Of a stretch of DNA of 64,000 nt, positions 8,971 to 19,916 are shown one piece after another. Source of the stretch: Kushneria phosphatilytica (GTDB lineage: Bacteria; Pseudomonadota; Gammaproteobacteria; Pseudomonadales; Halomonadaceae); the NCBI RefSeq assembly GCF_008247605.1, contig NZ_CP043420.1, positions 3,286,001 to 3,350,000 on the forward strand, written 5' to 3'. Under the pieces are notes generated by a model. The model saw only the letters and a program-made list of their open reading frames with translations. It was not told the DNA's origin and ran no database searches. The translations under genes and the position numbers were made by a program. Within the stretch, counting starts at the first letter, position 1. Each line of letters begins with the position of its first letter.

Positions 8971-9393
8971 ATGCATCGACGACATATCGGCAACCGGCTG
9001 GCGCTGCTCTTCATCGCCATGACAATGAGCGGATGCAGCCTGTTTGGCAGCAGTCAACAACTGCAGACGGTCTCGGGACAGCTGACCACCGATACCGCGA
9101 CCACCCTGCCGGCATCCGCCACGGTTGAAGTGCGCCTGATCGAGGTCGGTAACGCTCATGCCACGCTGGCCACGACCGAGCTGCCCTCACCCGGCCGCTT
9201 TCCGATCGATTATCAGCTTCGCTACGCCAGCGATATTCACCAGACCGATCACCAGTACATGCTGGATGCCACCATTCGCGTCAACGGTCAGGTGCGCTAT
9301 CTCAACGAGCACCCTGTCTCCCTGCCCACGAATGATCAGTCCGGCCAGGTGCGAGACATTCCCATGGTCCCGGTCAATCACTCGGGGGCATGA
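8971..9393 (+). CDS. YbaY-family lipoprotein
   Basis: A 140-residue lipoprotein with a lipobox ending MSGC near residue 22 followed by Ser, which favours outer-membrane sorting. The mature part fits the YbaY / type III secretion-pilotin-like fold: SGQLTT at the start, VEVRLIEV, FPIDYQLRY and a closing strand pair. The ATG at 8971 is preferred over the TTG two codons earlier, which overlaps the yciH stop. It is predicted to be second in an operon with yciH. Its last 20 bases overlap the 3' end of the convergent sirtuin gene. Confidence 0.8.
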   Translation: MHRRHIGNRLALLFIAMTMSGCSLFGSSQQLQTVSGQLTTDTATTLPASATVEVRLIEVGNAHATLATTELPSPGRFPIDYQLRYASDIHQTDHQYMLDATIRVNGQVRYLNEHPVSLPTNDQSGQVRDIPMVPVNHSGA

Positions 9394-10243
9394 CCGCAAG
9401 CAGGGTCGCCAGCCCCACATCGATCCGGTCATGCTTGAAGGTGAAAAGCTCATCGGCCCGGGTACGACCGCGATTGAAGCAGAAGATCGGCATGGCTTGT
9501 CGTGCTGCATGACGGGCGAAGCGATAGCCCGAGAACACCATCAGCGATGAACCGATCACCAGCAGTGCATCGGCTCGCGCGAGCATGCCCATGGCTCGGT
9601 CGAGGCGCGGACGTGACACGTTATCGCCGAAGAACACCACATCAGGCTTGAGAATACCGCTGCTGCAGCGGGGGCACTCTGCCAGCCGAAAGCTGGAAAA
9701 ATCCACCTCCTCGAGATCGGCATCGCCATCGGGCGCCACTTCGGCCTCCATCCCGACCCAGTCGGGATTGAGCGTGGCGAGGTGTTCATGCAACGCATTA
9801 CGCTTGAGCAGCAGATTGCACTGCATGCAGCGCACCAGATCGGCACGTCCGTGCAGATCAATGACCTGTCGAGTGCCGGCCTTCTGATGCAGCCGATCGA
9901 CATTCTGGGTAATGATGCCTGCCAGATGACCGCGCCGCTCAAGCTCGGCAAGATCACGATGTGCCGTCCCCGGCACTGCTCCGGCCAGTAGCCGATATCC
10001 CACCAGACTGCGCGCCCAGTAGCGACGGCGTGACCACTCGCTGGCCATATAGGTCTGATGGGTCATGGGTTGAGGGCGCTTCCAGGCCCCGCTTTCATCA
10101 CGATAATCGGGAATACCGCTATCGGTGCTGATACCGGCGCCGGTCAGTACACACAGCCGCCGGCCCTGCACCCTGTCGGCCAGCTCTGCGAGAACATCGT
10201 CACAAGGTGACACTTCGTGGTTGCCGGTTACCTGCAAACTCAT
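9374..10243 (-). CDS. NAD-dependent protein deacylase, sirtuin (class II-like)
   Basis: Removes acyl groups from lysine using NAD+ in the cytoplasm. Sirtuin signatures are all present: GAGISTDSGIPDYR at residues 35-48, TQNVDRLHQKAG with DLHG (catalytic His), two CxxC zinc pairs (CMQC and CPRC), and the late GSSL and NRG nucleotide-binding motifs. The AVPGTAHRDLAELE segment resembles SIRT4-type class II sirtuins. Length of 289 is normal. An AGGAG site lies somewhat far upstream of the ATG. It converges on the YbaY-like gene with a 20-base overlap, so the two transcripts may interfere. The acyl group preferred cannot be predicted by eye. Confidence 0.92.
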   Translation of the reverse strand: MSLQVTGNHEVSPCDDVLAELADRVQGRRLCVLTGAGISTDSGIPDYRDESGAWKRPQPMTHQTYMASEWSRRRYWARSLVGYRLLAGAVPGTAHRDLAELERRGHLAGIITQNVDRLHQKAGTRQVIDLHGRADLVRCMQCNLLLKRNALHEHLATLNPDWVGMEAEVAPDGDADLEEVDFSSFRLAECPRCSSGILKPDVVFFGDNVSRPRLDRAMGMLARADALLVIGSSLMVFSGYRFARHAARQAMPIFCFNRGRTRADELFTFKHDRIDVGLATLLAVMPPSD

Positions 10244-10300
10244 GACACTGCTGCTCTCCTGGTCGATCGGACGTAGTCCCCGCGAGCGACTACCGTTACC

Positions 10301-11236
10301 ATGAGTCCCTGTCAGCTCTCACTTCCGTGGAACCTGCCCATGGCCTGGCTTGAATACCTGCTGCCCCTGATCTTTCTCGCCCCGCCCTGCGCCACCGCAC
10401 TCGTGGTCATTGCTCTGCGCCATCTGTTTACCCGCCGGCTGATCTCTCCGATCGATCACAAGCCACTGCGCGAACCCGGCCAGAACGTCCGCGACCGACT
10501 CGATATCGCCCAGACCCGGTTATTTCTGGTCGGTGCCCTGGGGCCCATCATGGTCATGCTGCCCCTGGTGTATGGCATGGGCCGCATGCTGTTTGCGCCA
10601 CGCCAGGACTGGGTCGAATGGAGCCTCTATGGCCTGTTGTGCACGCTCGCGGTCATGATCGCCTGCGGATTGCTGATGCGCCTGCACTACCACATCACGC
10701 ATCTGCGCCTGAGCCTCTCCTGTGCTCTGGGCGTACACCATACGCTCAACGAGGTCTGCCATCAGGCCTCACTGGAAGAGCAGCGTGTCATCGATCTGCT
10801 GCATGACATTCCCGGCGATGGTTTCAGTATCGGTCATGTAGTGCTGACCCATCAGGCCATCTTCGCGATCACGACCAAGGGACGTCAGCGTCCGCCCTAT
10901 ACCACGGCAGAGAGCCCGGTCAGGGTCAGCGGGGAGCGTTTGCTGTTTCCGCATAATGAGGAACGTCGCCCCCTGCGTGAAGCGCGTCGCGCCGAACGAT
11001 GGCTGGCCGCACAGATCAATCGCCATGCCAGCGATACCATTCCGGTGTACGCCGTACTGGTGTTGCCGGGCTGGCAGATCGAACATGACGACAGGATGGG
11101 GGATGTCAGCGTCGTCAATGAAACCGGGCTGGCGAAGCTGATTACAGAGGCCAGAGCCGAGAACATTTCCATCGAACAGTACCGGCGGATTGATCGCCTC
11201 CTGCGCGAGCGCCTGCGCCACGACCTGCGTCCCTGA
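10301..11236 (+). CDS. Membrane protein with NERD-like nuclease-related domain
   Basis: A 311-residue protein with two or three hydrophobic segments in the first 130 residues, then a cytoplasmic domain. The cytoplasmic part carries IGHVVLTHQAIFAITTKG, matching the pattern of NERD domains (a his/asp-hydrophobic-TK core), a fold related to restriction-endonuclease-like nucleases. I cannot confirm a complete catalytic set. The C-terminus is Arg-rich. The start at 10301 lacks a clear ribosome site; an ATG at 10340 is a plausible alternative. It is convergent with the RNase T2 gene. Role unknown; NERD proteins are sometimes linked to DNA processing or plasmid-related functions. Confidence 0.65.
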   Translation: MSPCQLSLPWNLPMAWLEYLLPLIFLAPPCATALVVIALRHLFTRRLISPIDHKPLREPGQNVRDRLDIAQTRLFLVGALGPIMVMLPLVYGMGRMLFAPRQDWVEWSLYGLLCTLAVMIACGLLMRLHYHITHLRLSLSCALGVHHTLNEVCHQASLEEQRVIDLLHDIPGDGFSIGHVVLTHQAIFAITTKGRQRPPYTTAESPVRVSGERLLFPHNEERRPLREARRAERWLAAQINRHASDTIPVYAVLVLPGWQIEHDDRMGDVSVVNETGLAKLITEARAENISIEQYRRIDRLLRERLRHDLRP

Positions 11237-11251
11237 ACGCCACCCTATCGG

Positions 11252-12040
11252 TCATTTTAGCCCCCGGCGGGAGGCGTCAGTGATCAGTAGCCGCCCCGGA
11301 CAGTTGCCCGGCTCGAGCGGTGCCAGCGAATGCGGCTGTGGAAAATCTTCCAGCGCCTGACGATGAATGCCGACAGCGATACCGGTCAGCCATGCCACAT
11401 TATCCCGGCGCTCGCAGGTCAATCTCAGTGCGCGACTGTTTTTAACATGAAAGGTGGCTCGAAAGCGCTCCAGCAGGGTCTCACGCGCCACCATGGTGCC
11501 TGCACGCAAACGTACGAAGTCACTCCAGTCACTGTCATTGAACTGCCGATACAGACGAAGCGCCGTATCGAAATATGTTTGTGCCGAAACACCGAAACAG
11601 ACGGCATGTTTGGTGTATTCATGACGCTCCAGACAGCTTGCCGTACCGGGCATGGCCTGATCGAGCTGGTTCTGCAGGGTATCGTCCAGTACCAGCGGTG
11701 TCAGGCGACAAAAGCCACCCTGTGGTTCACCACTGAAATGATAACAGCCCGTCTGCCACCACTCGCTCTGCGTCACCCCCTGGTGTTGCAGCTGGTCAGG
11801 TAGCGAGGGCCAAAGCCCATGCAGTACCAGCTGGGCACCGGGGCGGGCCGCACCACACTCTGACCGGCCCCGCCCTTCGGTCTGACAGAACCCGGGATGC
11901 CAGCTCAGCGCCAGAGTGTAATGATCGAAATCGGCAAAACGCACCGGGGTCAGCGGCGGCTGCGCTGTAGCCGCTTTCATGGCCAACAGGGCAGCAAGTA
12001 CCACGCCGATGAATCGCCATACCCCTGATGCCATTCTCAT
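11252..12040 (-). CDS. Secreted ribonuclease T2 family protein
   Basis: An endoribonuclease that cleaves RNA through a 2',3'-cyclic phosphate. The 262 residues start with a signal peptide (cleavage near ATAQ at residue 27), so it acts in the periplasm or outside. Both catalytic blocks are readable: CAS I as LHGLWP at 73-78 with catalytic His, and CAS II as HEYTKHAVCFG with the Glu, Lys and His triad at about 141-145. Several cysteine pairs should form disulfides. I chose the ATG at 12040 because GGGAGAG precedes it; a TTG lies two codons upstream. A 700-base gap lies upstream. Confidence 0.9.
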   Translation of the reverse strand: MRMASGVWRFIGVVLAALLAMKAATAQPPLTPVRFADFDHYTLALSWHPGFCQTEGRGRSECGAARPGAQLVLHGLWPSLPDQLQHQGVTQSEWWQTGCYHFSGEPQGGFCRLTPLVLDDTLQNQLDQAMPGTASCLERHEYTKHAVCFGVSAQTYFDTALRLYRQFNDSDWSDFVRLRAGTMVARETLLERFRATFHVKNSRALRLTCERRDNVAWLTGIAVGIHRQALEDFPQPHSLAPLEPGNCPGRLLITDASRRGLK

Positions 12041-14117
<2,077 letters not shown>

Positions 14118-14159
14118 GCAACGCCGGTGATTCACTTATAGTCTACTGTTCATGTCTTT

Positions 14160-14189
14160 GGCCCCGAGGTTGTGCTTCGGGGCCCTTTT
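14160..14189 (+). terminator. Hairpin with T tract between lamB and malM
   Basis: Arms GGCCCCGA (14160-14167) and TCGGGGCC (14177-14184), then CTTTTC. It looks like an intrinsic terminator inside the lamB-malM unit and may act as a partial terminator that keeps malM expression below lamB. Confidence 0.65.
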
Positions 14190-14209
14190 CCGTATCGGGA
14201 TACAGCTTC

Positions 14210-15163
14210 ATGAAACGAACCCCGCTTACCCTGTTGACCACTACGCTGGTGATTGGCCTGGCCGGTTGCTCATCGATGTCCGCTCAGACTGCCTCGTCAG
14301 CACAGATGAGCCGGGGCGGCCAGGCACTGCTGAGTCAAACCAGTGACTGTTGCAGCACTCTGGCCGGACTGCCCTATCAGTCACTCCAGAGCGGTCAGAG
14401 TCGCACGCTGACGTTCAACGCCGATACGCCAGCGCATCAGTTCAGCGACGGCAAGAGCTTCTTTCACGCCTTTGCCCTGCCGGACAGCCGCCAGCCGCTG
14501 GTGCTGCAAGTCACCAGTCCGATCGATCAGCAGCAGGTGTTTGCGCCTTCCCTGTTGTTGCTCGACAACAACTTCCAGCCGGTAGAGCGGGTGGGGAGCG
14601 ACCAGCTGACCTATCAGGGCCCCAATGGGTTCCGCGACTCCCGGCTGACCGGGAGTTTCAGCGTCATGCCCGGGCCTGATGCTGCCTATGTGGTGCTCTA
14701 CACCAGTGACAGCGATCGCGCCGCCACGACCACGTATGAAAACCCGGAAAAGGTCTATGCCCGCGTTCGCGGTTTGGCTGAACCCGCGCTACCCGATCCG
14801 GTAGCCGCACATACGGCGACCGGCAAGATGACGCTCGAGGTGTCCAACGCAGCCGAGCGTAACGGTTTGCTGGCGCCACTGACCGGTGACGCTGTGCCTA
14901 CGCCACTCAACGATACCCGGCCCCGCTCGGCAGCCCCGACAGCCACTGCCGGCAGCACCGGGATGCGCTCGTCCTCCGCGGCCGCACCATCACAACAGAA
15001 CGCACCGGCACAACAGGCGCTGGATTACCGCCGCATGATTCGAGCGGCGCTCAAGGCAGGTGATATCGAACTGGCCATGCAACTGGCCGATCGTGCCGAA
15101 AGTGCCGGACAGACCGGCACACGTGCCTGGTTGGCGAAGCAGCTCAAAACAGCCACGCCCTGA
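14210..15163 (+). CDS. malM: MalM-like maltose-operon periplasmic lipoprotein
   Basis: A 317-residue MalM-family protein, known in enterics as the last gene of the malK-lamB-malM operon; its exact function is not established. The N-terminus is a lipoprotein signal ending GLAGC followed by Ser, which favours the outer membrane. After a CCSTLAGLPYQSL segment comes the beta-rich body (HAFALP, LQVTSPI, FAPSLLLLD). A low-complexity linker of Ala, Ser, Thr and Gln at about 240-270 leads to a short helical C-terminus (MIRAALKAGDIELAMQLADRAE). Adjacent to lamB, it supports a maltodextrin role for the locus. Confidence 0.85.
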   Translation: MKRTPLTLLTTTLVIGLAGCSSMSAQTASSAQMSRGGQALLSQTSDCCSTLAGLPYQSLQSGQSRTLTFNADTPAHQFSDGKSFFHAFALPDSRQPLVLQVTSPIDQQQVFAPSLLLLDNNFQPVERVGSDQLTYQGPNGFRDSRLTGSFSVMPGPDAAYVVLYTSDSDRAATTTYENPEKVYARVRGLAEPALPDPVAAHTATGKMTLEVSNAAERNGLLAPLTGDAVPTPLNDTRPRSAAPTATAGSTGMRSSSAAAPSQQNAPAQQALDYRRMIRAALKAGDIELAMQLADRAESAGQTGTRAWLAKQLKTATP

Positions 15164-15176
15164 TCGTTCACGACTC

Positions 15177-15207
15177 GCGGCCACCACGTCACTGACGTGG
15201 CGGCCGC
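15177..15207. terminator. Hairpin between convergent malM and alpha-glucosidase genes
   Basis: Arms GCGGCC-A-CCACGTCA (15177-15191) and TGACGTGG-C-GGCCGC (15193-15207) pair with one mismatch. There is no T tract, so it may be a transcript-protecting or collision hairpin rather than a classic terminator. Confidence 0.45.
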
Positions 15208-15217
15208 TACAGTGGCA

Positions 15218-16840
15218 TCAGTCGACCAGCCAGACTGCGGCATTACCGGAGAGCGTATCGACCGGCAGCGGACCGGGCAGGCTGCAGGCCAGCACACTGC
15301 CGGCTGATGAAGGCAGGGCAACAGGCTCACTGCCGAGATTGATAAGGGCCGTCAGCCTGCCATTGCGCAGCATCAGCGCGGTCTCGCTCGGACTCTCCAG
15401 CCACTCGAGCTGGCCTTCTCCCAGATCATGTTCACGGCGCAGCGCCAGCAGCTGACGATAGAGTGTCAGGGTGGACGTATCGTCCGCCTCCTGGACATCC
15501 ACCGCATAGCGGTGGAAAGTCTCCGGCTGCGGCAGCCAGGGCATGCCCTCACAGCCGAACCCATACGCTGGCGCATCCGCCTGCCAGGGCAATGGAACAC
15601 GACAGCCATCACGCCCGATCTCGCGGCCACCGGTGCGGCGATAGGTCGGATCCTGACGGTATTCGGCCGCCATGGTGGTGTGATCCGGCAGGCCAAGCTC
15701 CTCGCCCTGATAGAGATAGACAGAACCGGGCAGTGCCAGCGTCAGCATGATGGCCGCTCGGGCACGGCGCAGTCCCAGCGCCTCATCAGGCTGTTCACCA
15801 TGGGCATCGATACCATGCGGTCGGGCACCAGGCTGCGACAGCCCCAGCCGTGAGGCATGACGCACACCATCATGATTGGACATGACCCATGTGGTCGGCG
15901 CGCCCACCGCATGGGTCTGGGCCAGCGAGTCATCGATCACTTCGCGTAATTCCCCGGCATCCCAGCGCGCCAGCAGATAGTCGAAGTTGAAGGCCTGCTG
16001 CATCTCGTTACGACGGATATAGTGCGCCAACCGCGCCTGTGGTCTGACCCAGGCCTCGGCGACCATCATGCGGTCACCGTCGTACTCCTCGAGAATCTGA
16101 TGCCAGCGACGATAGATATCGTGGACTTCGTCCTGATCCCACATCGGCCCCATACTGCCGCCTTCCACCATCGCCTGGCTGCCATCCCAGTCGGGTAGAC
16201 CGGGCTGCTTGATCAGGCCATGTGCAACATCAACCCGGAAGCCATCAACCCCGCGATCGAGCCAGAAACGCAGGACATCATCGAACTCGTCGCGCACTTC
16301 CGGATTGCGCCAGTCCAGATCGGGCTGCTTGCTGTCAAAAAGGTGCAGATACCACTGTCGCTCACCCGGCACCCGGGTCCAGGCCGCGCCGCCAAAGACG
16401 CTCTGCCAGTTGTTGGGCGGCAGCTCACCATGCTCCCCCTGCCCCTCCCGGAACATGTAGCGTGCCCGCTCCGGACTACCTTCGGGGGCAGCCAGCGCCG
16501 CCCGGAACCAGGCGTGCTCATCCGAGGTATGGTTGGGCACCAGATCGACTATGATCCGCATGTCCAGGGCATGAGCCTGCTTCAGCATGGCATCGAAATC
16601 GGCCAGCTGACCGAACAGCGGGTCGACATCACGATAATCCGCCACGTCGTAGCCGGCATCTGCCTGTGGGGATCGATAGAACGGTGACAACCAGATGGCG
16701 TCAACGCCCAGCCGAGCCAGGTACGGCAGACGATCGACAATGCCCGGCAGGTCCCCCAGGCCATCGCCGTTGCCGTCCATGAAGCTGCGTGGATAGATCT
16801 GATAGATGACCGCACTGCGCCACCAAGCCTGCTGCGTCAT
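15218..16840 (-). CDS. GH13 alpha-glucosidase (AglA/oligo-1,6-glucosidase type)
   Basis: A cytoplasmic glycoside hydrolase of 540 residues that releases glucose from imported alpha-glucosides. GH13 regions are clear: YQIYPRSFMDGNGDG at the N-terminus, DLVPNHTSDEH, DGFRVDVAHG with the nucleophile Asp, VAEAWV with the acid/base Glu, and SNHDGVRHASR with the transition-state Asp. No signal peptide is present, so the sugar is hydrolysed after uptake. It is the last gene of a five-gene minus-strand operon (binding protein, two permeases, ATPase, hydrolase), 57 bases after the ATPase. Specificity (maltose, trehalose, sucrose or isomaltose) is not settled. Confidence 0.92.
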   Translation of the reverse strand: MTQQAWWRSAVIYQIYPRSFMDGNGDGLGDLPGIVDRLPYLARLGVDAIWLSPFYRSPQADAGYDVADYRDVDPLFGQLADFDAMLKQAHALDMRIIVDLVPNHTSDEHAWFRAALAAPEGSPERARYMFREGQGEHGELPPNNWQSVFGGAAWTRVPGERQWYLHLFDSKQPDLDWRNPEVRDEFDDVLRFWLDRGVDGFRVDVAHGLIKQPGLPDWDGSQAMVEGGSMGPMWDQDEVHDIYRRWHQILEEYDGDRMMVAEAWVRPQARLAHYIRRNEMQQAFNFDYLLARWDAGELREVIDDSLAQTHAVGAPTTWVMSNHDGVRHASRLGLSQPGARPHGIDAHGEQPDEALGLRRARAAIMLTLALPGSVYLYQGEELGLPDHTTMAAEYRQDPTYRRTGGREIGRDGCRVPLPWQADAPAYGFGCEGMPWLPQPETFHRYAVDVQEADDTSTLTLYRQLLALRREHDLGEGQLEWLESPSETALMLRNGRLTALINLGSEPVALPSSAGSVLACSLPGPLPVDTLSGNAAVWLVD

Positions 16841-16897
16841 GTTCTACTCCCGGAGTCATTGGTATTGGACCATGAGCGATCGTGACAGCCTGCCGTA

Positions 16898-18001
16898 TCA
16901 GGCAGCAGCCTGCGTACGGGTGATCGGCAATGCGTGCCCCTCGCGATCGAACAGATGAACGTGTTCGGTTTCCGGCTTCAGCGCCACCCGATCACCGCGC
17001 GCCAGCGCGGAAGGCGCCTCGACCCGACACACCAGCGTGCCGCTGTTGCCACCCTCAAGATAGAGATAGACCTCGTTGCCCAGATACTCCACATTGGTCA
17101 CGGTAAAGCCGTGGCTATCCTCGGCAGGACACGGACGCAGGTGCTCCGGACGAATCCCCAGCGTGAGCGTCTCACCGGCACTTCGGGAATGCGCCTGCTG
17201 TCTCAGCGTCAGCTTGCCGATACCGTCCAGATGTACCTGGCACCCTTCATCATGGGTCTCGATCAGTGTGGCGTCGAGGAAGTTCATCTTCGGTGACCCG
17301 ATGAACCCGGCCACGAAATGCGATGCCGGCTGCTCATAGAGTTCACGAGGGGTACCCACCTGCTCGACCCGCCCGGCATTGAGCACCACGATCCTGTCAG
17401 CCAGGGTCATCGCCTCGATCTGGTCATGGGTGACATAAATCATGGTCGATCCCAGGCGAGCATGAAGCCGGGCAATCTCATTGCGCATCTGCACCCGCAG
17501 CGCTGCATCCAGATTGGAAAGCGGCTCGTCAAACAGCAGGATACGCGGCTCGCGCGCCATGGCGCGTCCTATGGCGACCCGCTGGCGCTGCCCCCCGGAA
17601 AGGGCTTTCGGACGTCGATCCAGCAACGCTTCGAGTTGTAGCGTGGCAGCTGTCTGGCGCACCCGTTCGTCCACGGTCTGTCGGGAGGTCTTGTCCAGCT
17701 TCAGACCAAAGGCCATGTTCTGGTAGACCGTCATGTGCGGGTAGAGCGCATAGGACTGGAACACCATACCGATACCGCGTTCACGGGGGGTGAGCTGATT
17801 GACCTGCTGCTCCCCGATACTAAGGGTCCCTCGGGTAATCGATTCCAGACCGGCGATCAGTCTCAGCAGCGTGGATTTGCCACAGCCGGAAGGGCCGACA
17901 AACACCACGAACTCACCATCGTTGATGGCCAGTGAAACGTCCTCGATCACCCGGGTACTGCCAAAGCGCTTGCTGATCCGTTCCAGTGTGACATTCGCCA
18001 T
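16898..18001 (-). CDS. ABC transporter ATPase, MalK/UgpC type
   Basis: The energising subunit of the sugar importer, 367 residues. Walker A is GPSGCGKSTLL, the Q-loop is in GMVFQSYALYPHM, the signature is LSGGQRQRVAIGRAM, Walker B is ILLFDEPLSNLDA, and the switch His is in YVTHDQIEAMTLADR. The C-terminal 120 residues form the OB-type regulatory domain typical of MalK-like subunits. It begins 41 bases after the second permease gene and precedes the alpha-glucosidase gene, so it is fourth in the operon. Confidence 0.93.
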   Translation of the reverse strand: MANVTLERISKRFGSTRVIEDVSLAINDGEFVVFVGPSGCGKSTLLRLIAGLESITRGTLSIGEQQVNQLTPRERGIGMVFQSYALYPHMTVYQNMAFGLKLDKTSRQTVDERVRQTAATLQLEALLDRRPKALSGGQRQRVAIGRAMAREPRILLFDEPLSNLDAALRVQMRNEIARLHARLGSTMIYVTHDQIEAMTLADRIVVLNAGRVEQVGTPRELYEQPASHFVAGFIGSPKMNFLDATLIETHDEGCQVHLDGIGKLTLRQQAHSRSAGETLTLGIRPEHLRPCPAEDSHGFTVTNVEYLGNEVYLYLEGGNSGTLVCRVEAPSALARGDRVALKPETEHVHLFDREGHALPITRTQAAA

Positions 18002-18042
18002 GTCGCCTCCCGAGGCAGGAAGTCCGAAAAGAGAAAACCCGG

Positions 18043-18885
18043 TCAGCCCTTGACCGCGCCAGCCGTCAGGCCTGACACGATACGGCGCTGGAAGATCAGC
18101 ACCAGAATCACCAGCGGCACGGTGACAATGACCGAAGCGGCCATGATCGGCCCCCAGGGCAGTTCGTACTGACTCCCTCCCGAAATCAGGGCAATGGCCA
18201 CCGGCACGGTGCGCTGGGAGTCAGTCAGGGTGAAGGTCAGCGCAAACAGAAACTCGTTCCAGGCTGCAATAAAGGCCAGTAGACCGGTCGTTGCCATGGC
18301 CGGCCACATCAGCGGCATGAAGACTCGGGTCAGGGTGACCCAGGGCGTGGCACCATCCACGATGGCGGCCTCTTCGAGTTCATCGGGGAGCTGACGCATG
18401 AAGGTGGTGAGAATCCATACCGTAAATGGCAGGGTAAAAATGATATAGCTGAGGATCAGCCCACCCGGAGAGTTATAGAGATTGAGTGTCCGAATGACTT
18501 CGAACAGCCCGGAGAGCACGGCCACCTGCGGAAACATCGAAACGCCAAGCACGATCATCAGCACCGTGGCACGCCCGCGAAAACGAACCCGACCGAGAGC
18601 GTAGGCCGCCGTCAGCCCCAGCAGCAGAGCGATCGCCACCACGCTGACGGCCACCACAATCGAGTTCCAGATACTCGCAACAAATGATCCTTGCGACAGC
18701 ACGCTGGCATAGTTGGAAAAATCCAGACTGCTCAGCCAGTAGTCGACCCGAAAGAGTTCACTTGACGGCTTGAGCGAGGTAATCACGGCATAATAAAAGG
18801 GGAAGACGGCATAGAGCATCAGTACCGCGACCAACAGCCAGAACCCGATCCCGAGCAGCACCTGTTTGAAGCGACGCAGCGTCAT
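18043..18885 (-). CDS. Sugar ABC transporter permease, MalG type
   Basis: An inner-membrane subunit of 280 residues with six hydrophobic segments. The coupling EAA loop for the ATPase is seen as ELEEAAIVDGATPWVTLTRVFMPL at about 180-203. The YAVFPFYYAVITSLKP start is typical of MalG-like subunits. Its start codon overlaps the stop of the upstream permease gene (ATGA), showing translational coupling. Confidence 0.93.
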   Translation of the reverse strand: MTLRRFKQVLLGIGFWLLVAVLMLYAVFPFYYAVITSLKPSSELFRVDYWLSSLDFSNYASVLSQGSFVASIWNSIVVAVSVVAIALLLGLTAAYALGRVRFRGRATVLMIVLGVSMFPQVAVLSGLFEVIRTLNLYNSPGGLILSYIIFTLPFTVWILTTFMRQLPDELEEAAIVDGATPWVTLTRVFMPLMWPAMATTGLLAFIAAWNEFLFALTFTLTDSQRTVPVAIALISGGSQYELPWGPIMAASVIVTVPLVILVLIFQRRIVSGLTAGAVKG

Positions 18886-19907
18886 GACCCACCTCCCAGC
18901 TGACGGCGGCCAAGGTAGAGATAGATGACAGTGATCAGGGCAATGATCAGAAACAGCAGCGTCGATGCCGCGCTGCCATACCCCACGTCCTGAAATTCCA
19001 CCAGCTGCTGACGGGCATAGACCGACATGGTCATGGTATTGGCGGAATTCGAGGTCAGCACATAAATGACATCGAATACGCGCAGTGCATCGAGTGCCCG
19101 GAAGATGATCGCCACCAGCAGCGCCGGCATGATCAGGGGCAGCGTCACCCGAAAGAACACCCGTACCGGATGGACACCATCCACTTTCGCGGCTTCATAA
19201 CAATCCGAGGGCAGCATCTGCAGCGCTGCCAGCACCAGCAACGCGACAAAGGGCGTGGCCTTCCAGACATCCACCATGATCACTGCCCACATCGACAGAT
19301 TCGCATCTGCCGTCCATGCCAGTGGTGTATCAATCACGCCCAGCGTCATCAGCAGGTGGTTGATGATGCCGAACTGGTCATTGAGCATCCACGCCCACAT
19401 CTTCGCCGACACGATCGTGGGAATGGCCCAGGGGATCAGCATGGCGGCCCGCACCAGCGTTCTGCCCGGGAAACGGGCATTGAGCACCAGTGCCACGATA
19501 ATGCCGAGCACGGTTTCCAGACTGACCGAGACGATCGTGAAGTACACCGTGTTCCATACGGCCTGCCACCATAGAGGATCTGCCAGCAGGCCATACCAAC
19601 CGCTGTCGTCATGAACGAGGTAGTTCTCGAAGCCGATGAAATGCGCCCCGCTCATGCTGCCGAGATCGGCGTCGGTAAAGCTGAACCAGAAAGTGCGCAT
19701 CAGCGGCCAGCCGGCGACCAGTGCCAGACCCACCAGCATCGGCGTCAGAAACAGCCAGGCCGCCCGAACCCGCTGTCGGCGCACACGGGTACCACGTTCA
19801 CGCCTCTCGGGCTCATCCTCCCGTTCGACCTGGCCTTGAGCGTGAGCCACGGCAGACTGTGGCTCTGCTGTACCGGGTGGCAGTGTATTGCGAGTCGACA
19901 TGACCAC
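18882..19907 (-). CDS. Sugar ABC transporter permease, MalF type
   Basis: The partner permease, 341 residues with six main membrane segments after a charged N-terminal tail of about 50 residues rich in Glu, Arg and Gln. The EAA loop is seen as CYEAAKVDGVHPVRVFFRVTLP. The gene starts 9 bases after the binding-protein gene and overlaps the next permease by four bases. The long hydrophilic tail could be shortened if translation starts at a later codon, but no better start is obvious. Confidence 0.92.
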   Translation of the reverse strand: MVMSTRNTLPPGTAEPQSAVAHAQGQVEREDEPERRERGTRVRRQRVRAAWLFLTPMLVGLALVAGWPLMRTFWFSFTDADLGSMSGAHFIGFENYLVHDDSGWYGLLADPLWWQAVWNTVYFTIVSVSLETVLGIIVALVLNARFPGRTLVRAAMLIPWAIPTIVSAKMWAWMLNDQFGIINHLLMTLGVIDTPLAWTADANLSMWAVIMVDVWKATPFVALLVLAALQMLPSDCYEAAKVDGVHPVRVFFRVTLPLIMPALLVAIIFRALDALRVFDVIYVLTSNSANTMTMSVYARQQLVEFQDVGYGSAASTLLFLIIALITVIYLYLGRRQLGGGS

Positions 19908-19916
19908 CCCCTGTAC

